Shown here in pieces: positions 11,935-22,850 of a DNA stretch of 64,000 nucleotides. Within the stretch, counting starts at the first letter, position 1; every line of letters starts with the position of its first letter. Position numbers and translations under genes: made by a program. Source of the stretch: Bostrychus sinensis. Lineage: Eukaryota > Chordata > Actinopteri > Gobiiformes > Eleotridae. Where the stretch lies: NCBI GenBank assembly GCA_020698575.1, contig CM036243.1, positions 26,581,403 to 26,645,402 of the forward strand. Direction: 5' to 3'. The notes beneath the pieces are model-generated. The model was given only the letters and a program-made list of their open reading frames with translations. It searched no databases and was not told the DNA's origin.

Positions 11935-13381
11935 CCCATACCCAGGGCCATACACAGGATTTTAGAAATACTGAGATCCTTGTTTAGACCCAGTTCAGTC
12001 CTGGTTTGGTCCTTGTTTAGTCCTTGCTTTGCTTTAACTTGGTTTAGTCCTGTCTTTTTCCTAAATAAGTCTGGGTTTAGACTATTTTTTTTCTGGTTTA
12101 GACCTGGATTAGTCCTGGCTTAGTCCTTCTTTAGACTTGGTTTAGTCCTGGTTTCATCCAGGTTTATACCAGGTTTAGTCCTGGTTTAGACCTGGTTTAG
12201 TCCTTGTTTAGACCTGGTTTAGTCCTGGTTTAGTAATTGTTTAGACCTGGTTTAGACCTGGTTTAGACCAGGTTTAGTCTTGGTTTAGTTGTTGTTTATA
12301 CCTGGTTTAGTCCTGATTTAGTCCTGGTTTAGTCCTGGTTTAGACCTGGTTTAGTCCTGGTTTAGTCCTGGTTTAGTTGTTGTTTATACCTGGTTTAGTC
12401 CTGGTTTAGTCCTGGTTTAGACCTGGTTTAGTCCTGGTTTAGTCCTGGTTTAGACCTGGTTTAGTCCTGGTTTAGATCTGGTTTAGTCCTGGTATAGTCC
12501 TGGTTTAGACCTGGTGTAGTCCTGGTTTAGACGTGGTTTAGTCCTGGCTTAGTCCTGGTTTAGACCTGGTTTAGTCCTGGTTTAGACCTGGTGTAGTCCT
12601 GGTTTAGGGCTGGTTTATTCCTTGTTTAGATCTGGTGTAACCCTGGTTTAGTCCTGGTTTAGACCTGGTTTAGTCCTGGTTTAGTCCTGGTTTAGTTGTT
12701 GTTTATACCTGGTTTAGTCCTGGTTTAGTCCTGGTTTAGACCTGGTTTAGTCCTGGTTTAGTCCTGGTTTAGACCTGGTTTAGTCCTGGTTTAGATCTGG
12801 TTTAGTCCTGGTATAGTCCTGGTTTAGACCTGGTGTAGTCCTGGTTTAGACGTGGTTTAGTCCTGGCTTAGTCCTGGTTTAGACCTGGTTTAGTCCTGGT
12901 TTAGACCTGGTGTAGTCCTGGTTTAGGGCTGGTTTATTCCTTGTTTAGATCTGGTGTAACCCTGGTTTAGTCCTGGTTTAGACCTGGTTTAGTCCTGGTT
13001 TAGTCCTGGTTTAGTTGTTGTTTATACCTGGTTTAGTCCTGGTTTAGTCCTGGTTTAGACCTGGTTTAGTCCTGGTTTAGTCCTGGTTTAGACCTGGTTT
13101 AGTCCTGGTTTAGATCTGGTTTAGTCCTGGTATAGTCCTGGTTTAGACCTGGTGTAGTCCTGGCTTAGACGTGGTTTAGTCCTGGCTTAGTCCTGGTTTA
13201 GACCTGGTTTAGTCCTGGTTTAGACCTGGTGTAGTCCTGGTTTAGGGCTGGTTTATTCCTTGTTTAGATCTGGTGTAACCCTGGTTTAGTCCTGGTTTAG
13301 ATATGGTTTAGTCTAGTAATAGAAAAATATTGATGTCCAGACCTCTGTGCCCTCTATGGTACATACAGCCATGCCCATATC
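11935..13381 (+). repeat. Dispersed element carrying an expanded 11-bp minisatellite
   Basis: The core (about 11990-13318) is a head-to-tail array of 11-bp units of the type CTGGTTTAGTC / CTGGTTTAGAC. Unique flanks, 'tagaaatactgagatcc' on the left and 'gatgtccagacctctgtg' followed by 'ccctctatggtac' on the right, recur in reverse complement around the smaller array at 21.5 kb. The array is therefore part of an interspersed element and not a purely local expansion. From about 12370 the array shows a 319-bp super-period (29 units) in three near-identical copies: marker 'tagggc' sits at 12605, 12924 and 13243. Confidence 0.85.
12372..13318 (+). repeat. 319-bp higher-order repeat, three copies
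   Basis: Diagnostic variants 'tagttgttgtttatacc', 'gatctggtttagtcctgg', 'acgtgg' and 'tagggctggtttattcc' recur every 319 bp, which is exactly 29 x 11. Differences between copies are single bases (for example a 'ggctta' for 'ggttta' change in the third). This implies recent duplication of a block of already diverged units. Confidence 0.85.
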
Positions 13382-14119
13382 CTGTATCATTAACTCTTTG
13401 ACTCGCTGACAGTGGTAATACAATGATTAGCATTGGAACAAAAAATTCAAAGATGAATTTATTTTTGTATCGTCCACTAGTGGGCAGCTTCTCAGACTAA
13501 TACACCTGATAACCCTTGTAGTATTTGAATTAAAATGAATAAAATGTGCATTTGCTCCATTTCAGACCACATGTTACTGTTGTGATGTTTGCATAACAAA
13601 GACAAAAGTAAATCCACTGCATGTGAGGTCATGTCTATAAACTACCTGCTTCTGTCTCATCTCTTACAAGTCTTAAGTCTTGCTGATGTAAGCAAAGATA
13701 AGTCAGTGAGAAAAAACTGTGTAGCCGAACTTTATTAGGCCCTAAAACCCTATAGAAAAGGTCTATGTCTGGGTTTCTCTGTTTTATTTGACCCATAAGC
13801 AGCAACTGTTAATATAAACTCTTAATTAGTGCTGCTTTGACTGTGTTAAGAGCCGGGGCTTCACTGTAGGTCCACTATTTACCGAAGCTAATGCTATGTA
13901 AATGCTGTTTTGAGGTAAATCAAGCTCACTAAATAAAACCACAGGACAAGACTATGGAGAAAGCACTCGGATAATGACCCACTAATTGCAGTAGCAGAAA
14001 AAAAAGTGCTAATACTTAAATAGGGTCAACTGGTTGGCGGTTTAGCTTTTGAGGTAACTTTTTGGCTGTTATGAGCAAAGAAGTCTGATGTTGTTTTTCT
14101 GTAATAATGGGCATTATTT
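13382..14119. other. Intergenic, nothing recognised
   Basis: AT-rich unique DNA with no supported gene, RNA or repeat. Confidence 0.45.
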
Positions 14120-14900
14120 TCACTTTTATGTGTTCCTCCTACAGAGAAAATAGGCCTGATCTCTCCCTTTGTGGTTGCTCCAACTGCTCACTTCCACCAC
14201 CCACACAACGCATTTTCCCAGGCAACAATGTTCGCTCCGAAGTTTACACACAATAAATAACGATATGCCCAAAGCAGTTAGCAGTGGCCCCGCTTCTCCG
14301 TTTCCTTGGCCGGACTTGAAATGAAATGGTAATTTTGACTTGAGGAGGATTTCAAAGGGATGGCCTTTACTTTTCATCTTGGTGCATACCACGAGCTCGC
14401 CGACACATTCACGCTGGGATTTGAGTAAAAAATATGAAGAGAGAGAGAAAAAAAAGCTGAATTTTAAGTTTTCGCTTGTGAACTTCCTTCTTTCTTTTTC
14501 TCTGCCATCTCCCTGCAGAAAGAAAAAAAGATTTGCAGAGATCTCTCCCCCAGATGGACACCGTTTCTATAAACAAACCACCCCCGGTTCAGGAAGATGT
14601 GATTGATGTGTCATTGTCCGGAGATTGTTTCCAGGCATTTGAATAGATAATTCTCAGTATTTGATGTAGACATTTTTCTTCAAAGTGCCATAGGTCAGAT
14701 GTGGGGGTAGAATAAGGGTGTCCTCTATCTCCCATGCTATTTTTGCATCTGACGCTCCAAGCCGCCGTCTGCAACTCGCATGGGAGATTGACTGGCACTT
14801 CACTCGTCCTTCTGCTTAAGATTACAAGGTGGATTCCAAAACTCCATCTAAGATTTGTTCGCCCTTTTCTCTTGTTATGCAAAATAGCTTTGTCTCAAAC
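14120..14900. other. GC-richer block, possible conserved noncoding element
   Basis: Base composition changes from the AT-rich surroundings, with few simple repeats and several overlapping open frames of 85-97 codons on both strands. None has both splice signals and a recognisable motif. Conservation cannot be judged from one sequence. I call it only as a candidate regulatory block. Confidence 0.25.
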
Positions 14901-14939
14901 GCCTATAACATTGTGTGGGTTTGTTTGTGTGTGTTTTAG

Positions 14940-15045
14940 GACGGCTCAGTGTCGCAGACAGAGATGGAGAGAGACCACAGATGAACTGATCTGACGCAAA
15001 CTCCATTATTTCTACGCCAATAAAGGACAGAGCAAATTCAGAAGG
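14940..15045 (+). other. Candidate terminal exon with AATAAA
   Basis: An acceptor 'gtgtgtgttttag' ends at 14939. Entered in the phase left by the exon at 8217-8266 it stays open for about 16 codons to a TGA, and AATAAA follows at 15019-15024. It could close the hypothetical transcript 6316 > 8217 > 14940. The 3' end is a guess placed about 20 bases after AATAAA. No product is recognised. Confidence 0.22.
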
Positions 15046-17029
15046 TTTGTAAGACACTGGCACACTACATGCTACATGCTAAAGCCCAATTTAAGCTGTA
15101 ATTGGTCACACTTAGCAAAATGTCTGTAGAGATTCTCAGTCATCCAGGTCTCAAACAGGTAAAAGGTTCAGACAGCATCCAGATAACTTCTTCCTGATGG
15201 CACGCTTCTTTTTTGGCCATACATCTATATCTATACACTGTATATCTTTGTTTAGGCTGCATAAAGTTTGAAAATTGGCATTGGTTTATCTTATAATATT
15301 ATAATATAATGTGGACCTGGATTATCATCATAATGACAAAATCCAGTTTTGATAGTTTCCCCATATGAAGCACTGGGAATATCCCCTCAAAGACTAAATG
15401 TAAGTAGGTTTAACACATGTCCGACTGTGTAACTGAAGTTATGAAAATACAAATCTCACCATTTCAGACACAACCTAAATATATAAAATCTTGAAAGAAA
15501 CAGGCCCTTGTCTTCTGAAGTCCTTTATAGCCGTGGTTCTTATCTTGTCTAATTGTGGGTCCTAATTTGATGCCTGATCATCTTATTGTCGCACACTTTT
15601 TACAGAACTGAAGGTTGATCTTAATTCATTGACTACGATCGTTATGGAACAGCATGTATTGTAAAATTAAACAAAACTGTTTATTTATTTAACCGTCGGC
15701 TCACTTTTGGAGCCTGAACTTCCCTTTTGAGAATGACTGCTTTAGTGTTTACACATCCTGAAAAGTCACACAGCGATTGTTTAAACTGTGAAGCAAGTAC
15801 ATGGCATGAACTGTCTTTATTGGATTTTGTAGGGATGTTAGGTCAACGAAAGAAAGTCAACAAAGGAGAAGAGTCACGCACATCTGAAAAAAGAAAAGGT
15901 TGTCTGTTTGATCAAAGAGAGACATCGAAAATGCTTTTTTTTTGTGCCTATTCTAATTTCTTCAACTACAGAAAATCCAATTACCATTCAGCTAAAGTCA
16001 AAAAAGTACAAAAGTAGCCATTCTGCAGTATACTTTTAGCATAATCTTCTTTGTAACCAGTGTAGTGTGGAGTTGGTGTTCACAGTGCCACCTAATGGCC
16101 TGGTATGTATACTACACCATTTTCAACAACTTCCTAAGATAATTACTTTAGCATTTTGAGGAAAAGCATCAATTTACCCTCTAGAGCCTATCCACTCAAT
16201 CAGGCCCCCGTCTTTGTGTACAGTGTCTCATACATCACAGACGTGTCGCCCTGACCCCCAGTCCGCACCAATATCCTGACACAATTTCCACATTCACATT
16301 CCTTTGCCAGTGAGCCATGAGCGGAGCGTCCGGGCGACAAAAGCAGGGTGTGAAAGACAAATAAAACGCTCGCCTGTGTCTTCATTATCTCGTGGCTCTG
16401 TGGCCCCTGAAGAGGCTGGGGTTAATTGCCGTTGATTAGATGTCAGCGTACGCATGGGTGACTGAGCGCACACATGGGGGGACCGCCAGGGGACCACCGA
16501 GGGAAGAGGGGAACAGGCGAGGACAATGATGTGAAGTCAGCGTCAAGTGTTCCTCCTCAGGTTTTACTGGTGGGGAACAAGATAAGGAATACAGATGGAT
16601 CGATAACAGCCTCTATGTGGGGTAGGGGTGAGAGGATGGGCAGGTGTGGACTAAAATCAGTATCAAAGCACCATAAAAAATTCACATTGTCTACTTATTG
16701 AAATAGCTTTGTTGTGATATATTGTTCTGCGGCAACGGCGTTTAACAGAGACATACCGTAAATTTAACACAAGTGGTAAGGGCAAAATAGTCCAAAGTTC
16801 AGGCTTAATCCAAAATCAAACCCAGGTTCCTCTGAATGACTAAAACAAGACTTTTATGAAATATGTACCATAAATGTCATAGTTCATCAAGATAGCAAAT
16901 GCAATCCATACCCGAAGGAAGTTTCTCAGGAAAAGCTAGAATTTGCTGACTGCATGTTCCACAGTGCAGGCAGAACTAACCTGCACAGTAAGCACAGTAA
17001 ATCTATGAGAGAGGTTAACTGTTTCATAG
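15046..17029. other. Intergenic, mostly nothing recognised
   Basis: At 15132-15155 'gattctcagtcatccagg' resembles a short motif common in teleost retroelements, but too little is present to name. At 16200-16700 a GC-richer block has frames open on both strands without splice support. Confidence 0.4.
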
Positions 17030-17342
17030 TACACTATATTTCCAAAAGTATTCACTCACCCACCCAAATAATTGATGTTGGATTATGATGTGGGGTTGTT
17101 TTTAGGAGCTGGGCCTTAGTTCCAGTGAGAGGAACTCTGAAAGCTTCAGCACCAAGAGATTTTGGACAATTCCATGCTCCCAACTTTGTGAGAACAGTTT
17201 GGGGATGGCCACTTCCTGTTCCAACATGACTGCACCAGTGCACAAACCACAGATGAGCGAGTTTGGTGTGGAAGAACTTGACTGAGCGGCACAGAGTCCT
17301 GACCTCAATCTGATAGAACACTTTTGGGATGAATGCAACATG
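17030..17342 (+). mobile_element. Tc1-like transposon, internally deleted and 3'-truncated
   Basis: The left end 'cactatatttccaaaagtat' followed by 'tcactcacc' is the terminal repeat of a common teleost Tc1-like element, next to a TA. After about 45 bases the sequence jumps to the 3' part of the transposase ('gatgtggggttg' onward, through 'gatagaacacttttgggatg'), so most of the transposase is deleted. The right end is missing. A copy with the same deletion junction lies at 38889-39380. The reading frame is broken; no active transposase. Confidence 0.85.
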
Positions 17343-17430
17343 AAAAGTCCACAACTATTCATTAATCTCCTCCTCCTCACTTTTATCAGTCCAGAAAAAG
17401 ACAAATAATGACTTAAGTGATGTGTAGTTA

Positions 17431-17690
17431 TGGGGGTACATAGTGGCAGAGTGGTTAGCAATGTGTTACCATGGGTTCTCCAGTTTCCTCGCACAATCCA
17501 AAAGAACTACATGGGTTAGGAGAATTGGTGAATCTAAATTACCCCTTGATAATGTCTGTAGGTTTATGTTTCTGTGTCAGTCCTGCAACTAACTGGCTGT
17601 TGTCCAGGGTGTGCCCTGCCTAAGGCCCATAGTTGCTGCCACCTGGGACCCCTAACAGGAATAGGCTGAAAAAGATGAAGGAATGAATAC
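17431..17690 (+). repeat. SINE/L2-like teleost repeat, plus orientation
   Basis: It begins with a degraded tRNA-like head ('tagtggcagagtggttagca'), then 'ggttctccagtttcctcgc', 'gtgaatctaaattacccc', 'gtccagggtgtgccctgcct' and 'aggcccatagttgctg', ending in 'gaaggaatgaat'. This is the same family as the copies at 3.9, 45.5 and 47.0 kb, here in the opposite orientation to 3.9 kb. Confidence 0.75.
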
Positions 17691-18639
17691 ATATATATAA
17701 TTATTTTGTTGACTGAGAATAATGTGACAGAAAGTACCAAGTTGGACAAAAAAAGTCACACTATTCTATTCTAGCAGTGATATGTTATAAGATAGTGTAT
17801 CACATTTACAGTATATCTAAGAAAACTGTAATATTAAATACTCTCACTACTACGTGTACAAAAGTGCAGTTAACCCCTATCACCAGGACATGCTGCTGGT
17901 CGGTTGCCAGTTTGTCTGTCTCCATTTCTGTTTGATAGATCAACAGAGCCTCGAGGTCATCCCAGGGCTATGTTTGTCTTTAATGCATGATTTTTATCAC
18001 CCTGATGCCTTTGTAGACACAATAATTATCACAATACAGGAGCAGTACACAGTGGGAAGGAGGCTATAACCTTCACACCATTTACTCAAAACAGGCTTGC
18101 TTTGTTTGAATTTCCCAAATCAGAGAGCACGGTGCAAATTCCTTCTTGTTGCAACTCTATTAGCACTCTCTGGGAGGCGTCCCATGATACAAGAGGCTGT
18201 TGGGGCAGAGAGAGTCATTTAGTTTTGTGGGGCTCTTTCATCTGCACCAGTGCTGAGGTATTTGATTTTTTTTTTTTTTTTTTTTTTGGGGGGGGGGTAC
18301 AGGTTGCTTATACTGTCCCTTTAGTGTGATAATAGTGCCACAGTGTCTAAGCTGTTTGTAAGTATGTTCATCAAGACTGATTAGAGAATTATTACACAAC
18401 ATATTGTTTTTATTGGTTTCTTTTTCCATAAATCCATTTCTTTGTGGTTTACCTTGACAATGGACGGTTACTGCAGAGCCAACACTTAAAATTACTTTTT
18501 GCAAGCTACATTATTGTGGAAGCTGTGAATGTGCCATCCTTACATCTCATCTGGATCAACAATAGCAAAACACAGGTTATTCTGTTTCAGAAGAATCTGG
18601 TTCACAGCGCCCCTACTGGCCTGGCAGACATCCTATGCC
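17691..18639. other. Intergenic with T22-G10 homopolymer junction
   Basis: Mostly unique AT-rich DNA. At 18266-18297 a run of 22 T is followed directly by 10 G, which is unusual and prone to sequencing or assembly error. No gene seen. Confidence 0.55.
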
Positions 18640-19680
18640 CCCTTAAAGATTTGTATTTATTTATTTTATTTAATTTATTTCTTCTACGTAATAATAAATA
18701 AATAAAAATAAAGACGTTGCAAAATTATGAGGTAAAAAAAAAAATCAATAAATAATCAAAATCAAAGAAGGAAACAGTTCATAAATCATGAATAATTCAA
18801 ACACAGAGGTAGGTTCAACAAATTCATAATCAGATTCTGATGTTTTGATTGCTTTTCTGTTTTCCAGTCCATTAATTAGGTTAATATTTTGATTAATTTC
18901 TATGATAAATTCTTTCATTTGTGAATTTTTTTTTGACCATTTGCAAAAAGATTGAGAATGTATTTTATATCACTGTGTACATCTTTCTTAGTGTAAACAA
19001 ATAGAACATCTTTTTTCTATACCTATTCTTTTATCTTGTAAAACATTATTAAATAAACTTTCAATCTCGCACTAGAGATATCTCAAATATGAACATTCAA
19101 AGAAAAGATGACAGATCGATTCATTCAACAGTAAACCACACGTCAATAACCCTATTAAATCTCTGCAAAAAAAATGTTACATGGGTAAATCTTATGAATG
19201 ATTTTAAATGAAACTTCTTTTCCTTTATTTGTTACACAATATTTTGGATTCTGGACAAGGGCTGTGTTCCAATCAATGTTATTAAAGACTCTGTTCCACA
19301 CTCACTTTAATTCAATATTAGGCTGTTTAGCGATACAAATCTACTTTTATATACTTGTGTTGTCAACATTTATCTTTTAAAATCTCTCTTGATTGATCAT
19401 TGATTAATAGTTTATGTTTAAAGTTATTTCCACCTATAATATATATTTTGTTGTAGTGCTTCATACCAACCTTTTGTCTTTTGAACTCACTTTTATCAGA
19501 AAACCCCTTGCTTTTCTCTCTTGTGCCAGCAAAATGTCCATTAATTTGCTACTGGGGCTATAAAGATGCATTTGTAGCATTTCTGCAATGATTTTGATTC
19601 TAAATTTGTCCTGCAGTACGTCACACCTTAGTCTCTGTCCTGCCCTGTTTATGGTCTTGATTACTCTACTATAAAATTGT
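18640..19680 (-). pseudogene. Decayed LINE-1-like ORF2 3' remnant
   Basis: Translating the minus strand gives broken pieces typical of the C-terminal part of L1-clade ORF2 proteins after the reverse transcriptase. One piece near 19170-19255 reads NKGKEVSFKIIHKIYP, the conserved 'FK..HK.YP' block. It is followed after a frame break by CHLFFECSYLRYL near 19065-19115, the 'C..HLF..C' block. Several stops and frameshifts interrupt it, and simple A/T-rich sequence follows at the 3' side (18650-18760). No endonuclease or RT catalytic motif is present, so it is a truncated dead copy. Confidence 0.6.
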
Positions 19681-21524
19681 TAGTATTCTCCCAGTGTCTC
19701 CTTGTGTTTCTCATCTCTGCAGCTGCAACACTGGCATTGTTGTTGTTTGTGTGTTAATAAAAGCCACTGTGAGTTGAAAGGGTAACTTTGCCCGTGGGAA
19801 GGACGTAGCTCTGGTGGAAGTTTCTGACAACACTTTGCATTCAGCAGCAGCAGCAGTGACAGCTCTGATGCCTCCTGTTTGATTGCTCCTTTCATGATTT
19901 CCTCCTATAAGCAGCGCATGGTAGGTGATTTTAAGTGGACTCGCACAGATTGAGATGTGATGGACTGCGGATCACACAGCGTTTCACTTACGCTCGGCTT
20001 TTTCCTAATATGTTACAGTGAGTCGCAAATGACCCTTGTGGTAAACTTTGTCAAGAAAAGTTAAGATCACAACAGGGATCTTTCAGCGTGGACCACAGAG
20101 CATGTGTTGGCAGGAGACGGCTTCCTGTGTTAGTGGTTTGAAAGCAAATCTGCCACACTTTTATGTTTGCAGATTTTTGACAAATCCTGGGCTCACATGC
20201 ACAATGTCAGAAAGTCTGACATAATATGCAAAAGAATACTGGAGCATGTTCCATCAGTATAAGAAGCAATGGATTTTGGTGCATGTAAGGACGATTTTAA
20301 ACCAGAGTAGAGTGAATATTATAAGCTTTACCCATCATTTTGACTGTAAGTTTGTCCTCAAAGTTTATGTGGAAACATGGGCAAGACATGACATGAAGCA
20401 TAGCAACAAATGTAGTTTCTATCAGTTTTTGAGAATATTCTCTTTCACCAGTCACTTGTGTGAGTTTGTTAGAAAAATGTTTGATGTCTTTTCAAAGGTT
20501 TCTGAACAGAGCTATCTATTGTTTTTACATGGCTCTGTTTTCTTTCTGCCTTTGTTTTAGTATATCATTATTTGACTGAGGTGTTGATTTTGTTATAAAA
20601 TTGGTTAAAATGCATTTGAGTACATAGTTCTCTTTAGCCCATTTACCCCTGTGGCCAGTGAAACTTAAAAATAAATGCTAATAATTATATAAGAATCTGT
20701 AAAGGAGAGATGAGAGATGACTACAGATGCACCTCACATCTGTTGCTAACAGCAACTGAAAACATTTTCAGACTTCAAACTTGGTCACATCTGCCTCACA
20801 TTTGGTTAATTGTTGTGTCACTGGAAATGATATTGACGCAGAGCAGAGCCCGTATGGTTTAAAGATGTCCGGCCCCTTCAATAACAGTATAGAGCTGCAT
20901 GAGTGAGTTGTAGATATATTTATATAGTACTTAAGTCTTATAACCAAACTTTGGCCTTTTCTTAAACTTCACTGTTTCATGGTCTTGTTTATAAACATCT
21001 GACAAAGAGTTCTTGAAAGTTTAAATCAAGAAGCCTCTGTAGCTCCTTTTGTCCATGTCCTTCTTGTAGATGTATAAACCTTTGTATCTTTTCATTGTAT
21101 ATTCTTTATAAAGCATCTCTCTAAATCTACCTCCTTTACCAAATATGAACAGTTAGTGTGTTTCTATGTTGATTTTATGTCTGTTAGCAAGATAAGATAA
21201 AAAACGTTATGTGCTGGATTTTTATGAAATTTTGAGTAAGTGGATACAGGATGGGTATATATTTTTTAAACTTTTGAGAAAGACAAACTTTTGTTTAACT
21301 CGCCATCTGAATCCTGGAAGGTTCTGTAATGGCAGAGGTCAGGTAATCAGGGTAAACATACTATGGGACTATGTGTGTATTTGTGTTGCTAAACTTCTGT
21401 CACTTACATTACAATGCTACTATGTCACATTTAAATTATAAATATTGTGGAGTAATAATATGTTAATGAAGCCTTAGCATAGTAGTAGTAGCATTGGTTG
21501 TAGTAGCTGTGGTAGTAGTTGTAG
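19681..21524. other. Intergenic, nothing recognised
   Basis: AT-rich unique DNA with short random open frames (one of 104 codons at 20246-20560 has no motif or splice support). Confidence 0.5.
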
Positions 21525-21885
21525 TCATGGCCATACGCACCATAGAGGTCCCTGAGATCTGGACCTCAGTATTTTAAACCAGATCTAAACAAGAACCAAA
21601 CCAGGATTCAACAATGAAGTAACTAGGACTAAACCTGGTCTAAACCAGGACAAAACCAGGTCTAAAAAAGAATTAAACAAGGACTAAAACAGGTCTAAAC
21701 AATGTCTAAACACAGAATCCAGGACTAAACGAAAAATAAACCAGGACTAAACGAGGACTAAACAAGGACTTAACCAGGACTTAAACAAAAAATAAACCCA
21801 GACTAAACCAGAATGAATCCAGGTCTAAACAAGGACCAAACTAGAAATAAACCTCAGCTGATGGACCTCAGTATTTCTAAAGCTG
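21525..21885 (-). repeat. Second copy of the 11-bp minisatellite element, opposite orientation
   Basis: It begins 'catggccatacgcaccatag' and continues 'aggtccctgagatctggacc', the reverse complement of the right flank of the 12-13 kb element. The middle holds about 25 degenerate units of the reverse type (GACTAAACCAG). It ends 'ggacctcagtatttctaaa', the reverse complement of the left flank at about 11960. The array here is short and diverged, without the 319-bp period. Confidence 0.8.
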
Positions 21886-22022
21886 GGTAGCAGGAGTTAA
21901 CATTCAGTACTTTTGTTGTTGTTGTTGTTTTTCTCAAGTATAATATTTGTTGAGTACTTCTACTTGAGTAATATTATTTTGCAGTAACAGTACTTTTACT
22001 CAAGTACATATTCCAGTGTTAG
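21886..22022. mobile_element. Tol2-like hAT fragment
   Basis: Contains 'gagtacttctacttgagtaa' and 'gtacttttactcaagtacat', the signature sub-terminal motifs of Tol2-like hAT elements. No transposase and no complete terminal repeat can be seen. A GTT-triplet run lies inside. Confidence 0.5.
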
Positions 22023-22850
22023 TAAAACTTCTCTCTCTCTCTCTCGCCTTCAAAAACACATTTAAAATCCTTGTGTCCTGATCTTACAGCTTTATTCCTC
22101 TCAGTGCTGACCATTGTGGCGACCTGGAAGCTGCCATTCAGTTCAGTGAGAACCTCTCCTCCTCCCTCTGAGAAACATATAACAGTATTAGATCTAGTTT
22201 AATTACACAGGGCCTCGCGGATGGGCCCCTTCTTTTTCTCTTCTCTGGGTGTAGAAAATGCTTATAGCGTTTGTTGTCGGTTCAAGGCTTTCTAAAGGAT
22301 GTGCTGGCATGTGGACGGATCTGGCAACGAAAGGAAACTTGAGCTGGGGAGGGGGGGCCTTTTTTTGGGGAGGGGGGCTTGAACTGTTATTGTTTGAAAA
22401 GCGTGTAAGCGGCCTTCACAACACCACAGCCACGGAAATGAAGCAAAGACACAGAAAGCAGAGGGAGAGAGAGTGAGATCGCAAGAAAGGGAAAAAAAAA
22501 ACTTGTGCGGCTTTGACTGACGACTTAACAGGCGAAACCGAATTTGTCTTTTGCCGGGAGATGTCAGATGCCTTGCCAGTGAGAGAGAGAGCGCGCAGCA
22601 CATACAATCTCTCCTGCGTCTTTCTCGCCCTCTCTTTTCTCCTCCGGTTTAAGACGGCTCTGTGAATGCAACAACATCAAAGGCCTAGCACTCCGAATGT
22701 ACATTGTTGTTCCAGTAACCACATGAAACAGAAAAACGGGGAGCGAGATGGTGCAAGTTTTTTTTTTTTTTTTTTTTCTCCCGATCCTTTCTTTGCTGGT
22801 ACATAAATAGGCAGCGATGGAGGGAATCGGTTTAGAAACGGTAGAAGATT
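22023..22850. other. GC-richer block, possible conserved noncoding element
   Basis: Unlike its AT-rich surroundings it has moderate GC, a TTTAATTACA homeodomain-like site at about 22198-22207, and open frames of 63-103 codons on both strands. There is a T-run at 22760-22777. I find no exon signature. Candidate regulatory sequence only. Confidence 0.25.

Noticed and set aside
11990..13318. CRISPR-like appearance of regularly repeated units
   Set aside because: Units are contiguous without spacers and lie in a vertebrate genome; it is a minisatellite.
17052..17494. 130- and 100-codon minus-strand frames
   Set aside because: Antisense of the deleted Tc1-like element; the same frames appear over the copy at 38.9-39.2 kb.
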